Shown: positions 1 through 12,330 of the stretch, one piece after another | How the letters are laid out: each line of letters opens with the position of its first letter | Position numbering within the stretch: the stretch's first letter is position 1 | From: Polyodon spathula | Taxonomy: Eukaryota; Chordata; Actinopteri; Acipenseriformes; Polyodontidae | DNA: 64,000 nt | NCBI RefSeq assembly: GCF_017654505.1 | Contig: NC_054543.1 | Location: 28,774,525 to 28,838,524, forward strand | Reading direction: 5' to 3' | Notes under the pieces: model-generated | Seen by the model: only the letters and a program-made list of their open reading frames with translations | What the model was told of the DNA's origin: nothing | The model's database searches: none | Program-made: the position numbers and the translations under genes

Positions 1-3000
1 AAAGTTATTTATGCCAGCGTGTCATTAGCATTTTTTTATTTTTTTTTCAAAAAGGAAAATACACCAATTACATCACAGGGGAAATAGCTTTGAGAATTTA
101 GCCCAAACTAAGTGAGAGCTTTCCAGTACACAGTTGGGTATGACCAGCATAAAGATATTTGGCTGATCTAAAATACAAATAAAACTATTTGAGAAATTTA
201 AGGAATTGCAAAAGGAACAACTCCCGATGACTGCAAACACCATAAAAAGATAAGCTACTTATTGTTTAAGCAACCATAAATGTTCAGTCCCATTGTTGAT
301 GGTCACTTTATTTAAACAATGATTCCCATATTCCCAGTAAGAGTTAGAATACATTAGAACAAAAAGCACAGCTATGTCCATTGTGGGGGGAAGCAAGCTG
401 AAAGCAAGTCAACGACCACAAGCAACGAGACTGAGGCCCAAAATTACAGCGACATATCAGACAAACCAGTCTGGGTCTGCTCTACACCTAAAAACCAGTC
501 TCCAAAACAAACTGTGCCCTGCTACCTGCGTAGCTAAAAGATTCAGCAAAGAGGACAGAGGGGACAGGCACTGTTCTGGATCCTATACCGAGGACTGAAG
601 ACTTTGTTGCAGCTGTTTATTGATTTTATCGAAACTCTGCCGAGTTTCATCCAATGTAGGATTGAAAACTTAGTTGAGGAGAGGAGAGTTTTTGTACTGG
701 ACACTTAACAGATTGAGTTTCCAAGCCAGCAGACCAAAAGTCTAAGCTTCAAGGAACCTTTGAGCATGAGTTCAGTTGCATTTTCCTTTCATGGAACTAA
801 ATCAATTAATTGTAACACATTCACATAGAATTGAACTGTTAATTATTTAGTTTGCACACTTTGCATGTGAAATAACCTTTAGTGAAACTTGATGAAGTAA
901 CTATAAGTAATCTATCTCCTATTGTTTTATGAAGAATTTCTTTAGAAGTAAACTTGCCATATACTTAATCTAAATACCATTAATAAGCTTAATGTGATAT
1001 ATTCTAGGATTGTGTGCATCATTTCAGTCTGAGGCTGTGACTGTATGTGGGCGTGTGTGTGAGCAAACTACTACGTCACAGCTTGCGGGAGTGCTGCTGG
1101 TGTGTGAGGAGGCAGGTGGTGTCATATTTCAATTGCCTGCTAGTCAAGTTACGGCAGTGAGAGTTTTTTAATGTATTTGTGCTTAGAGACTAAGGCATTT
1201 ACTTTCTTTTCTGATTTCTGTTTATTATTTGTGAGCTTAATAAAATACTACTTACTATTGAACATTTCTTGTGTCTGAACGTGAATGTGTGTTCATAGTA
1301 AATCCTCGATCTTTGTAACCCGTCAATTAAATATTATTAGTATGAGAACGAATCAACTCACATAAACATTAGATTATCAACTATTGAATTGTTCCTACAT
1401 TCATTTTAATGCTGAGTTCAGTGATCGACCAGAATAAGAAATACACCTACTTATGCACTGAAGAAACCTAATCAGATTTTTATGTTTTCAGAAGAAGAGT
1501 TGGATAGTCTGTTCTGGCCCAGTTGAACCTGTACTTATCCCTAAAACATGTGTATTTTGTATGTGTATAGAAGTAAACACACCTGTGTGTACACAGCCTG
1601 CATGCAAAAATCTAATATTCCAACAGCAGAATAAAAGGGCACACAACCCACTTAGAAGCATGCATTTTCCCAGCATATACTGCATGGAAAATGATGCATT
1701 TAAAACTTTAAATAAAAATGTTATTCATTGCTAGATATATTATTCCCAACAAAATGTCCTAGATTTATCAAGTTGTTTACTCCAAGTGCATTACATTAAG
1801 AAAGACTGTATAAAATATTGAAACAAACGCTGGCTGCCATAACCAATGACACTACATTTATACAACCTACAATATAGTCATATAGCTTATATAGGCCTAG
1901 TTGATCACATGCCATGTCAGGTGACCACATAAATGGGTATACATTTGACACAAAGGGATTTAGTCTCTTTTGCAAATTCTAAGCAATTGAAAAGAGTTGA
2001 TTTATTCTACAGCCCCTTCCCCTTAATAAAAAATGTTTACCTTGTGAGGAAGGCCTCACCAGCTGTTCTATTACTGTCCTAGATTCCTGGAGTATACACA
2101 CGTTGCATTCACCCATACTCATTAAAAATAAGGAGGAAGACTGATAGCAGACATTTGTCAGGCCTATTTGCATTGGACAAAAATAGCATGGGCAGGTACA
2201 TTAACAAGACAATAAGACTAATTGTTTGCCTTGCCTTGTTCATGTTTTGTCAGGTGTGTTTTGTGAGTTTCACTTTCACCTCCTCCTTCTTCCCTTCAAG
2301 CCAATAATGACAAAGATCTTTGGCATTTTTTAATTTGTTTAACACAGACTTTATTGTTATCTGAGTCTTTAAACATTACCTAATTAGTAGTAACAATATT
2401 ACAAAAGCAATTGATGTGCAATACATATTCTATTGTTTAGCCTTTTTTAATAAAATACATATACAAATATGTTTTCTTCACTATGAGGTTATAAAACCAT
2501 CCATGTTGATCCACAGGCAGGGTATTAGATCCACCCCTTGCACTCTGTGCTGGACAGAGTGTCCCTTTCAGTGGAAACATTAACTGTTCCACATTGTGTT
2601 AGGCACGATGGCACGAGAAGTGTTAATTATAATCTATACATCATGGCATTTATGCTTTTGAAATGGTGTTTTATTTAAAAAGAAGAAATCAGCTAAATAA
2701 TCATATTTTCCATGAACTGTGGCATATATAATATCATTTTATGTTTTTATAAAATATATTTTCAATTTATGTCGCCAGGGATAAAATGGTGAATAAAACA
2801 ACATTTGGAGCTTGTCATGCATATTCATAAAACAACTCACATCAACATAAAATATACCTTTACTGTTAACAGAATGCAACATTATGCAACATTAATTATT
2901 TTACTGAACTTCAATATGAAATCACGGCAACATAATCATTTATAACATATTTAAATGCACAATATTGCAAACAGCATTCATTTACTTATAATTTTAGGCG

Positions 3001-3238
3001 ACTTGAAAACTGAACAGAAATCATTACGCATGTACCTTACATATTGTTAAAGTTGTGCTCCTTTTTGCACAGCATAGTCCTTTAGTACAGTCTCCTCAGC
3101 TTAACCATTTAGCTGTTACTCGCTGCAGTTGATTTTACAGGAAATCTACAGATTCTAGTTACTGACACTTTGTAGAACATTTATATATATTTTTATCTCT
3201 GTAAAAAGTTATAATACACTTATACCAAAATATGTTAT
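1..3238. other. AT-rich non-coding stretch
   Basis: No ORF here resembles a known protein. The open frames are short and lie in low-complexity or AT-rich sequence. Around 1012-1325 the sequence has a retroelement flavour: a GC-richer block followed by an AATAAA-type signal near 1240 and a T-rich tail. I could not find paired ends or a target duplication there, so I do not call an LTR. Confidence 0.5.
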
Positions 3239-3654
3239 TGTGGCAGAGCAAAGCTCTGTCCTTTTAAATTGGCAGGGATGGGGTTAACTTCCCCTACCTG
3301 CCTGGGTTTATTATGTTCAGGTGGCTGGGGTTGATTAGTTGATTAGGTTGATTAACGATCAATCAGCGCCCAGCCACCTGATATAAAAGGAGGCCTCTGC
3401 TTCTCATTTGGGGAGAGGGAGCTGAGGAAGCAGGTTGGTGTTTGTTTTGTGGTTTTTTGAATTTTCTAAATCCAGTGAAGGCATTGCCCAGCCTGGAAAC
3501 TTTATTTTTGTGAGTTTTGTTTTTGCTTTATTTGTGTTTGAGTATCTGTTATTTTGCCCTTGTGCACTTTATTTTTGTTTATTTATAATAAAATAGTTAT
3601 TTTTTTGAACTGCAGTCTGTCTCTGGGCCTCTATCCACTCGCCAGCCTGCCACA
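3239..3654 (+). mobile_element. Solo LTR, Gypsy-like family A, with 5-bp target duplication
   Basis: The 416-bp unit starts TGTGGCAGAG and ends CCTGCCACA, giving the TG...CA inverted ends of an LTR. It is flanked on both sides by the pentamer gttat (3234-3238 and 3655-3659), an exact target-site duplication. Inside are a TATA-like motif (tataaaagg near 3383) and an AATAAA-type signal near 3587, in U3 to R order. Diverged relatives occur at 11302, 35159, 40017, 48375, 49449 and 60162. No internal region remains, so it is a solo LTR produced by LTR-LTR recombination. Assignment to Ty3/Gypsy rests on the Gypsy coding relics nearby and is an inference. Confidence 0.85.
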
Positions 3655-4549
3655 GTTATATACATTGTTTTTATTAAGGGTCTATTTAATGATAGATGTT
3701 AACAATAGAAGGACCGGAGATATACTCATACCTAGTAAAGTACCCAGGAGTTGATGGCTGCTAGGTCCAATACATTGTAAAACACCTGAACAGACCACCA
3801 TCAAAGCCAGCTTTCATGGAATACTTCTGTGCCATCTGATCCAAAACATCAACTCCATATTTTGTTGCATAGTAAAACTCCAAGGTCTCTGGTATTTATT
3901 TTCACTAGTCCCGATGCTAATCGACTGACCAAAACAGCGCAGCTGGCAAGCAGGCACCAGCCTTCAAAAGGCTGATTGAAAACAATAGGCTGTCAGTCAT
4001 TCACTCAGGCAGAGAGTAGAGACTAATCTGATTACAGCTAAACACATTTCAGACTGGTAAATAAAAATAATAAAGTAGAATACCGTTCTGTATAATCACA
4101 ATATAATTGTTTTCTGTGTAGCCATCAATGTGACTGCTCCCGGGGCTTTGAGGTGTAATATAATATATCTCCTTTATTTCTGCACTCCCGCATTTTATGC
4201 TTTGTGAGAATATTTAATACATACAGACAGAAAGGTACATGAACACACAGCTCCATATGTGTTACAGGACTGGAGAAAATTACATTTTAAAACTAAAAAC
4301 CGTCAAAATGACTGCCGTGGAGCTTCTAGTGTTAAATGTTTATATACGAACCACACAGAAATACTGTATATAATTAGCCTGTTGTTATTGCTAGGATTGT
4401 TATTGGGCTTCCAGATCCATAGGGCTGTGAAGCCTATTGTTACTTTATTGCTGGGATCATTCTTATTCTTTTTCTTATTCTTATTATTATTCTTTCCACC
4501 AAATGATGGTAGATGCTTATGGGAACTTGGTAGATGTTAATTGAACATG
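3655..4549. other. Non-coding stretch, nothing recognised
   Basis: I see no gene or repeat boundary. A pyrimidine-rich, leucine/phenylalanine-coding run at about 4380-4500 opens a reading frame, but this is low complexity and not a protein signal. Confidence 0.4.
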
Positions 4550-5009
4550 TCGTAGGTCACATGGTTTGGCCGCCATATTTGATTGAAAAAAACATTTTGT
4601 CTACATTTAAAAACGTTTCTTTCGAAAACCACTTACTGACGTCTTTAGTTGGTATACTTGTTGAGGAATAGTATAAGATTAACTGGTGTTCGTAAGAAGC
4701 TGATAGGTTGTGTGGTATGGTGGCCATGCTGCATGATGTCATAATCACATGGTACAGGCGTCATAATAGCAAACTGCAAAGATCTTCTCCCAAACCACTA
4801 GTCCAATTGAATCAAACCCAGTGGTTCACATGATTGTAGTGTGGTTGTCTTTAAAGGGTGTTCAAGGGAAGTTGTTACAATGAAAAAACATGGCTGCCAC
4901 GTTGGATGACATTATCAACATACAAAACTGGCTTACAAAAACATTGTCCTTGAAACCACTAGTCTGATTGAATCAAAAATTGGCACACATGATCCTAGTG
5001 TGGTTGTCT
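4550..5009. repeat. Degenerate tandem repeat, units roughly 160-200 bp
   Basis: A block containing aaaccactagtc, attgaatcaaa and then cacatgat.tagtgtggttgtcttta occurs at about 4794-4854 and again at about 4951-5011. Between and before these are related segments with tggctgcca or tggccgcca motifs (near 4566, 4719 and 4891). The copies have diverged. This looks like part of a satellite-like tandem repeat, not a gene. Confidence 0.5.
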
Positions 5010-5590
5010 TTAACCCTTTGTGGTCCTATGTTGGAGCAGGTCCGACATTACAATTTTCCTTTTCCAGTCCGATGTCTTACCCTGTCCGTCATCATCAAAA
5101 AGTCCTAAAGCACAGGTCTCTAGTCGTTTTTTCTCTGGATAAAGCTGAGAAAACCTTTCAATGGCTGAGTGAGGCTGATAGGAGCCGAATGAAGCCAAAT
5201 AAAAAAAAAAGGGCGTATCTGATGCACCACAGAGATAACACGGACATAAACAAAGGAGATAGCTGCTTCTGCATCCAGCGCTCAAAGAATATCATTGACA
5301 TTTGCAGAGCTTTTTGAGATGTTATAGTGATAAAATAATGACTTGGATCGGATTATTGAAGAGTTTGGTGATAAAACGAGTGATCAGGAGAGGATTTATC
5401 AGTATGCACTTCTATAAAGAGGTATGTGAGAAATATAGAGAACAAGGAGTGGGGCTTGAGTGGAGGTGCAGTACTGAGTGTCCTTTTAAACCTGTTTTAC
5501 TCTGGAAAAATATTTTAAACAGCAAGTGTAAAATAAACAGCGTGTGTGAAAATAAATTGAACCTGACGCGCCTGACAAGCGCTGACTAAA
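5010..5590 (+). mobile_element. piggyBac-like element end (TTAA target, CCCTTTG terminus), non-autonomous
   Basis: A TTAA at 5010-5013 is followed at once by CCCTTTGTGGTCC. piggyBac elements insert at TTAA and typically begin CCC, so this looks like a terminus. The following ~150 bp recur in diverged form after another TTAA-CCC at 39328, which supports a repeat end. Open frames at 5000-5317 and 5302-5589 do not resemble a transposase to me. No opposite TTAA-ending terminus was found, so the right limit is arbitrary and the copy may be truncated. Confidence 0.5.
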
Positions 5591-6839
5591 TGCACTCAAT
5601 CTTCCCTGCAATCCTTCTTCTGGAACAGAGGGAGAGAGAAGGCAAGCCCTGGAAAGCCCTGGAGACAAACAAAACTACAATGTGTCAGTATTCATAACAC
5701 AATAAAGATATCTTCCAGTCCAACCGTATACTTATTCCATTCACAGTCCCTATGTACTGGAGTTGTGTAACAGTTAACAATAACTAAAACACTAGCATCC
5801 ATCAAACAGGACACTTATATAAACAACACAAGTTATACTTGCAGTCTGTTATGAAACAGTATTCTCTTAATCTCAACAATGCAAAGAGTGCTTAACTTTT
5901 CTTTTCTGTGACAGCGTCTTCACTGCATTTAGTTGTGCAGTTTTGTTTCCTTCTGCTTCTCTTCAATGTATTGATTCCTTTGGCTCCAGTGCTGCCTCTC
6001 TTCCTTCCATGTAAAATGAAATCCAATAAAACAATTACAACTTTGGTCATTTGTAACATTCCTTCCCGCTTAGTCTATTGACTTCCCGACAGTATAATAA
6101 AATTATTATTATTTATGTTTTCTTTTCTTACGTCCCTCTCACTGGAATTGCCTAAGGAGAACAGCTTCAATCTCGGGGGCTCTAGCGATTTGCGGGTCTA
6201 GCGATTTGATCGGGCTCACCCCATGGAACCAGGGCAACAGTGGGTTCTGCCGGGGGATCTGAGTCTAATGTGGCGGAACTGTTGAAATCTTTTTGTGGTC
6301 TGAAAGTCAGCCATTTGGAAAAGTTTGTTTATTTGTATGTGGTGAGACCAATTGCTAGCTCTATTGGCCATTATTGACCAAGGCACTATTATCTGCCTTC
6401 ACTCAATTAAATGTGGTATTTAAATTAAGGTTTTATAAAAACAACAAACTTATGTACACATTGTCATTATACCAATACCACAGCAAAGTTAATGTGACGT
6501 GGGGAGCTCAGAGACCCACTTTAAATCTATGGTGTAAAATGACACAACTAGGATATGTTAAAGTAACAGCTGGTAGATAAAACTGTTATATTATAGTATC
6601 CTATGCCAATTCCAACAAGAATGTATTTCTACCTGACTTAATTTATAGGCAGTATACTTCTGCAGTCATGAAAGCTCAAGTCTAACTATAGTGACATCGT
6701 ATAAGCATCTCAATACTGGTACTTACAGTAATTGGAGGCTGTGACCTGGATGGCTTCTGGGCAGAACAGGAAATTAATGGAATCTCACACAATACTATGG
6801 GTATGCTGCGCTGGTGCACATGTTTAATTATAAAATAAG
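5591..6839. other. Non-coding stretch, nothing firmly recognised
   Basis: I see no gene. A short direct repeat (tctagcgatttg) occurs twice near 6181-6208. The region at 5590-6080 is GC-richer than its surroundings and could be old LTR sequence, but no termini were found. Confidence 0.35.
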
Positions 6840-7163
6840 GGGGGACATGTATCAAGATCGACTGACGCAGCACTAAATTGGTGTTAAATCCATCTCAGTT
6901 ACATATGTGAGCAGGAGGATGATGGGAAATACAGCTCTGAGAGGTCCAGGCAGGTACATGGGAAGCCATCTTGAGGCAGGGAATGCAATTTAAAAGTTTT
7001 TAAAAGTTTTTAAAAAATGCACACACCTTACGTAAACAATTGTAGCAACACATGGGAACATATAACACAATAAAATAAAAAGGTAATTATGTGCCCTTTA
7101 AGGCCAGAGTAAACTTGGTGCTATGGTCTTAACGCCATTGTAAAAGCCTGATACATGTCCCCC
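6840..7163. mobile_element. MITE with 15-bp terminal inverted repeats
   Basis: GGGGGACATGTATCA at 6840-6854 is perfectly inverted as TGATACATGTCCCCC at 7149-7163, bounding 324 bp with no coding capacity. Further partial inverted similarity continues inward. Internal features are only short A/T runs. I cannot see a clear target duplication in the A-rich flanks, so the superfamily (Harbinger, piggyBac or other) is left open. Confidence 0.6.
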
Positions 7164-10100
7164 AAAAATTTTAAACAAAACAGAAACACTATGCAAACAA
7201 AATGGCAAGGTGGCCAAACAGACAGACGTACAGATATGTAACAAAACAATTATAATTATAAGAATAATTAGAAAAAAAAGTTTTCTTAAAGCATTATTTT
7301 TATCTCCAGACTCATGTCGCACATCTCTCGTTCCACCTCTGAACACATTAACCACGAGTGAATGATCCGTGCCTCTTTACAGCCTGCACTCTACTATAAA
7401 CTTTACTTTGATAAAACCATATCTATGTCAGGAATCCATACATGTAAACTTCATGCAGAGCTGAGTTTTTTATGTAATTATACCAGTGTCTATTATTTTC
7501 AGTTTATATGATGAAAATGGGTCAGTTGTGAATTCTATATAACAATAATAAAATTAAGCTTTTATTTTATTTTTGTAAGTTTATTCATGTTTAGAGAACA
7601 TAGTAAACTTTTTTTTTTTGTTTTGTTTTTGTCTTGAGATATGTGCTGTGATACTAATACATAATATGATGCCCATCAAGATTGTTTTATGATACATTTG
7701 AATGACCTTTTGCCAAGCCATGCAAAATCATTGTACATTTTGGGCAAACTATGACATAATAAGCAAAAACAGCTCTTCAGCTTGAGTGAAATTTCAGCAA
7801 TGACTAACAATGGTGTATGCTGGACAGTGCTGGTGGATTGTTGGTTTTCAGGTGCTCATGCTGGTTCAGGACACTCGCCGAGGAGCTGGTAAGGCTGGAT
7901 CTGGAAAAAAGTCCATTAAATATCCCTTTACTATGAAGTTGTGCATATTGATTTCTTTATCATATGGATTTGCAAACAAAAAAAAAAAAGTGATCAGAAC
8001 CAACACAACTTGGGATTTGACCCAACCATCTTTCTTCTCACTTTTTCAACGCTTTCATCTCTGTAGCAGGCTCTCTCTCCTGGGTGATGTCAATGGCTGG
8101 AATCTTCATCTTTTTTCAGTTACAGATAATGTGTATCAAATCCATAAAAACATATCACTGAATAATCAATGTGCAAATCACAGATTGTAGTGCTAATTGC
8201 TGTCTACACCTACAGTACAATCTCATCCACCGCAAACATGTCTGAAATACTTACATATGGAATTGCTGTATTGTACCATAACTAAATCTGTCAGTATCTA
8301 CGTGTAAAAAAAAAAAAAGAAAACAGTTTGATAACATCAAGATATATTTTGACTAGGAACTCGTTTTTTTTTTGTCATTTGTTCAAGAAGCCAGCTCTAG
8401 GAGCAGAGTGTGAGTGCAGGTAGGCTGGTATAAGTGCACACAGACTGAACTCTATAACAGCAAACACAGGAAGCCTGCCAAGTCGTCTTCATGCATCTGT
8501 CTTTATTTAGAAACCCTGATCACCGCAATGGCATGGTAAGTGACATGACTGACATTAACAACAACGCATGTACAGTACAAGAGCACCTCCAGGCACGTAG
8601 AATAATATTTACATTGTGTCTTGATGACAAGTCCAGTCTCTGTTTTTATTTGCTGGGTTTTTATAGTTCATCAGGAGCATTCAATGAAATAACTTTGATT
8701 AGAATTCTTAAAATCTGTAAAACAATATATACCTGTGTAACGTCACACTAACCTCGCGACACACACACACTGGACATCATTACATTTGACGTGCTTTCAC
8801 ACTTCACAAGATCTTTCTACTTATTTTTACTACACTACTTACTACCCATTTAAAATATACCGTGCTTCATTTTAGTGCTTGGAATTGGAATCAATTGTAC
8901 AAGATTATGATTTTTTTTTATTTGTGCTTCTGTGAATATAACCAGATTTTTACCCCTCAAACAGAAAAACAAATCCTTAAATATTTGCAAACCATTTAAC
9001 TAAAAAAATAAAAAGTGTTTCTTTTTAAGCATAAATGCAGTCCAAAGACTAAATGGAAAGGCCTGAATATACAGGCCAGTTTTAAGTAGTCTCTCGATGA
9101 GAAGAAACAATTCTTATCATGCAGTTACATAGATTTCTGGTTTTCTCCAGAAATGTTATCCATGGTAAATTTACTTGTTAACTTGCAATTTTGGAAACAA
9201 ATAAGCTCAGTTAAAGGGTGGAATGTATGAAACCAGTTTGGTTGAAACAGTAAAAACTAAAATGTACAAGCATATTGGGAATGGAGTAGGATTAAAAGTT
9301 TGAGATGTCTGTTCAGTGATTTGTTGCATGTGTAGTGCATATAACTGTTGCACAGTGGTTAATAGTGTGCAGATACAGGTGGTCAATAAACAGACAGACA
9401 ATGATAATCCAGGTGCAATGGTATTTTATTTTGTAATCCAATTGTCTGATGGCAAAATAGCAGTAAATAATAACAATGTTAACAGAGAATACAGTGGTGT
9501 GTATTGCTCTGTTTTAATCCATGGGTTGGTCCCAAAATAATAATAGTCCCATTCCTAAACACCCACATGTAACACAGACACAAACACAAGTCCACAGTGT
9601 GTGCTCTAGTGCTCATAGTGAAAATACAGTTCTTTAGTGATACAAAGTGCAGTGATTTTTTAGGGGTTTAGTGCCGGCCTTTGGCAACAGCTCTGGATCA
9701 TGTTAGCAGTCTAAATAACAAACAAGTACAATTTGGACACAACAAACAAAACACTCATTGTTCACAATACAGTTCTCCTTTCGGTCTCCTATTAACCATA
9801 GCAAAAGGAACAGTATGACCTTTTAAAGACAGCATTACCGTGGAGCTTTCTGATTTTTAAAAAAAAAGGTTAATATATGTTTTAATGGAAGAGTTCTTAA
9901 TATTCACTGAGCCACATTCAGTTGACCAACTAGTTACTGTGTATTTTTAATTTTGACGTTCTATGGCATCACGCTAGTGTTCTATGTATGGGTGCCAGTG
10001 TGGGGTGGAAATGCTTAAGACCAAGTTGAGACTGAGGCTAGAAGCCTTTTAGATTAAGTCAAGGCTAGGGTTGTACAAGCTGAAGTCAGTGTCAAGGCTG

Positions 10101-11301
10101 AAAGCCTAAGAAAGGCAAACCTAAGTAAAAGTTGCCATCCTGTTTATTAAAGTAATGTAAGGTGAACGTGGACGTCCAATTTGTACGACTGTAAACTGCC
10201 TCCTAAAAACGGATTAGAAAATGTTTTTAAATTATTCCAGAGTAGAAATGCAAATTAAAATTGATTTTTTTTTTTTTTTTTTTTTTGTAGAAACAAGACA
10301 GCAAATTGATTCATAAATAAATGTATGTCATTAATGATGAAGTAATGTGTCATAATCTAATTAATTTAAACATAATTAAATGTTGTAGCATTTAATTTTA
10401 ATCATTAAATTAGCAATAACTCAATTTTTATGGAGTCTATAATAGTCACTATTAGACATCAGAGGCTTGTGTAGAAACAGCAGGAGATGAATAGGTTAAT
10501 GGGTTTTCTTGGAAACAAGAGGGAATAACCAGGTTTCTAATTAAGAAGTGACTAACAGTGCTTTCCCACAACAAGGTGCTATTTATGCTTAACAAAGCTG
10601 AAATTGTCTAGCACATACTTGTTACAAACCACATGAAATGCTATGAATTCCGGTATCGTTAAGTAATATTTATAGAACATACTTGTGGCTTCTTTTTTTA
10701 CCTGTCCTTCCCCATTCTGTTAGCCCTAACCGTGTTACTGCTTTAGAGCATTCTTGTCATACTATATCTGTTAATGATCTTGGGACAGGGAAAACAGGTG
10801 CCTTGAATACATCTTGAACAAGGCAGCACTATTTATTCTGCAGTATTGCTATTGTTGTAGCCAGTGTGGCAAGACTATACAAGCATTCCAAGTAATACAA
10901 ATCACAGACTAGGAAAATCTCAAGTAATTCAAAGCATCTAATGTATTCAGCACTCAGCCCTCACCTTGTTTTGTATTATATGTAAGACTAAGGATGGAAA
11001 CTTGGTATGTACTTTTCTGGAAATGCAAAAAATATCACTGCGTGTATAAAACTTACAGTATTAACTGTAAATGAGTTCCTTTAACAAATGCTTTTCAGTG
11101 GAAACATACTGGTCCTACCATGTAAATGCCATAGTTCTGTTCTAAGGGATGAACACAATAGTACGAGTCATTGTTATAGTGGTACGACAATGATAACTTT
11201 ATTTTACATTCCAATGGTGTGGTAGTAATATGAACCAATACATTCTGGTGATCCATTGCTTTACAATGGTATCATTGTGCAATATTTGTTCCAAATCTGT
11301 T
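7164..11301. other. Long AT-rich stretch without a recognised gene
   Basis: The open frames here are short and not protein-like. A poly-T run lies at 10264-10287. The block at about 9405-9800 has AATAAT-rich and pyrimidine-rich parts resembling reverse-strand LTR sequence, but no TG...CA ends or duplication were identified. The block at about 10010-10140 has repeated aaggctga/aggctaga-like words. Confidence 0.4.
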
Positions 11302-11329
11302 AGTGGCAGGGCAAAAGCTCTAAATATAA

Positions 11330-11382
<53 letters not shown>

Positions 11383-11680
11383 GGAATATTGGGTTGGCAG
11401 GAAGGGGGTTAAAATCCTCCCTGCCATAACGCATGTGAGAATGTGGCTGGAGTCTTAATTGCATGATTAATGGTTTAATTAGGCGCCAGACACGTGGTAT
11501 TTAAGGAATGGAAATGGTTTGTTGGAGGAGGTGTTTGAGAGGAGTGCTGGTGAGTTTGTGTTCAGTGATTTACAAAGTCTGTAGTGAAGGTGAACGCCCA
11601 GCCTACAGGCACATATTGTAGTGTTTTATTTGTTAATAAACTTGTGCAACAGCGCTTTAAACTGCAGCTATCCTGCTACA
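11302..11680 (+). mobile_element. LTR relic, family A, with internal (TG)n expansion
   Basis: It begins agTGGCAGGGCAAAAGCTC and ends TCCTGCTACA, matching in order the landmarks of the clean solo LTR at 3239: the ggcagg...ggttaa block, a mid-LTR inverted-repeat region, a TATA-like tattta, an AATAAA signal near 11635 and the actgcag...tgc end. Both terminal dinucleotide regions have decayed. The flanks (ctgtt and ccatt) match at only 3 of 5 bases, so the target duplication is unproven. Confidence 0.6.
11332..11380. repeat. (TG)n microsatellite
   Basis: About 24 uninterrupted GT units within the LTR relic. The open frame through it, with alternating Val-Cys, is an artefact of the repeat. Confidence 0.95.
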
Positions 11681-11807
11681 CCATTGTTTTATAATTGTGG
11701 TCTGCTATAGGTTCTCCTAGGGTATGTTCAGGGTAATACATTAGTATTCTAATTGTTTCCCCGTATTATTTTTTAAATAGGTTTAACAGCCAGTGTTGTG
11801 TGATTTG

Positions 11808-11960
11808 TGAGAAGGTTAAAAGCTGTTTTACCTTGAATGCAGACAAGCCCAGGTCTTTGCATAGAGATTAAGACACTCGCTTGTGGTGTGCAGAGTGACT
11901 TGTTCATTCCTAGCCTTTACCCTCTTACACTGGTTCCAAGACTTAGATCTTATAGTGTAA
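11808..11960 (+). repeat. tRNA-like SINE relic
   Basis: The block gcatagagattaagacactcgcttgtggtgtg is closely shared with the element at 12226 and partly with 42240-42304, and resembles a pol III A-box region. The expected B box is not intact. The two copies, about 400 bp apart, also share a downstream ttacac/ttacat...ggttc motif, supporting one SINE family. Confidence 0.4.
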
Positions 11961-12083
11961 ATTGGCTACAGCTGATTGCTGAGGTTCAAAGGGAGAAAAG
12001 TGTAACAGGCAGTGCTGTGTGACGATTTGCTATTTCAGATTCTATCCCATTGCTGTGGTGAGATCAGGTGAAAACTTCTATAA

Positions 12084-12211
12084 CAAGGGTAACCAAAGTT
12101 GTTAACCAATTAAACCTCCTTCCAGACACTAAAGTAGTTAATTATCTCATTTTACATGTTGAACCTGGAGTAGAATGACCCTCCTGGACTGTGATTGGAC
12201 GCCCCTGCTCT
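12084..12211. mobile_element. Possible short hAT-type MITE
   Basis: The left end caagggtaaccaaag and the reverse complement of the right end (caggggcgtccaatc) are similar and look like hAT-type CAGGGGTNNCCAA ends, bounding about 128 bp. There is no convincing 8-bp duplication. Confidence 0.25.
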
Positions 12212-12225
12212 ATAAGCACAAACAC

Positions 12226-12330
12226 AGACGAGCCTGGCGTAGTGGTTAAGAATCTCACTTGTGGTGTGTGAGGTCGCTAGTGTGCATTTGGCCTCCTCCC
12301 TGTTACATGGACAGGTTCAGAATTAAATTT
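12226..12330 (+). repeat. tRNA-derived SINE fragment
   Basis: TGGCGTAGTGG at about 12236-12246 matches the pol III A-box consensus TGGCNNAGTGG exactly, followed by ttaagaatctcacttgtggt, shared with 11808 and 42280. The B-box position (gaggtcgctagtgtgc) is degraded. The unit is truncated and has no clear poly-A tail or duplications. Confidence 0.45.

Noticed and set aside
4259..4540. 93-codon ORF with a long hydrophobic run (membrane protein?)
   Set aside because: The Leu/Phe run comes from a T/C-rich low-complexity tract, and the frame has no other protein character.
12226..12330. Functional tRNA gene
   Set aside because: Although the A box is perfect, no cloverleaf can be drawn, the B box is degraded and related decayed copies exist, so it is a SINE relic.
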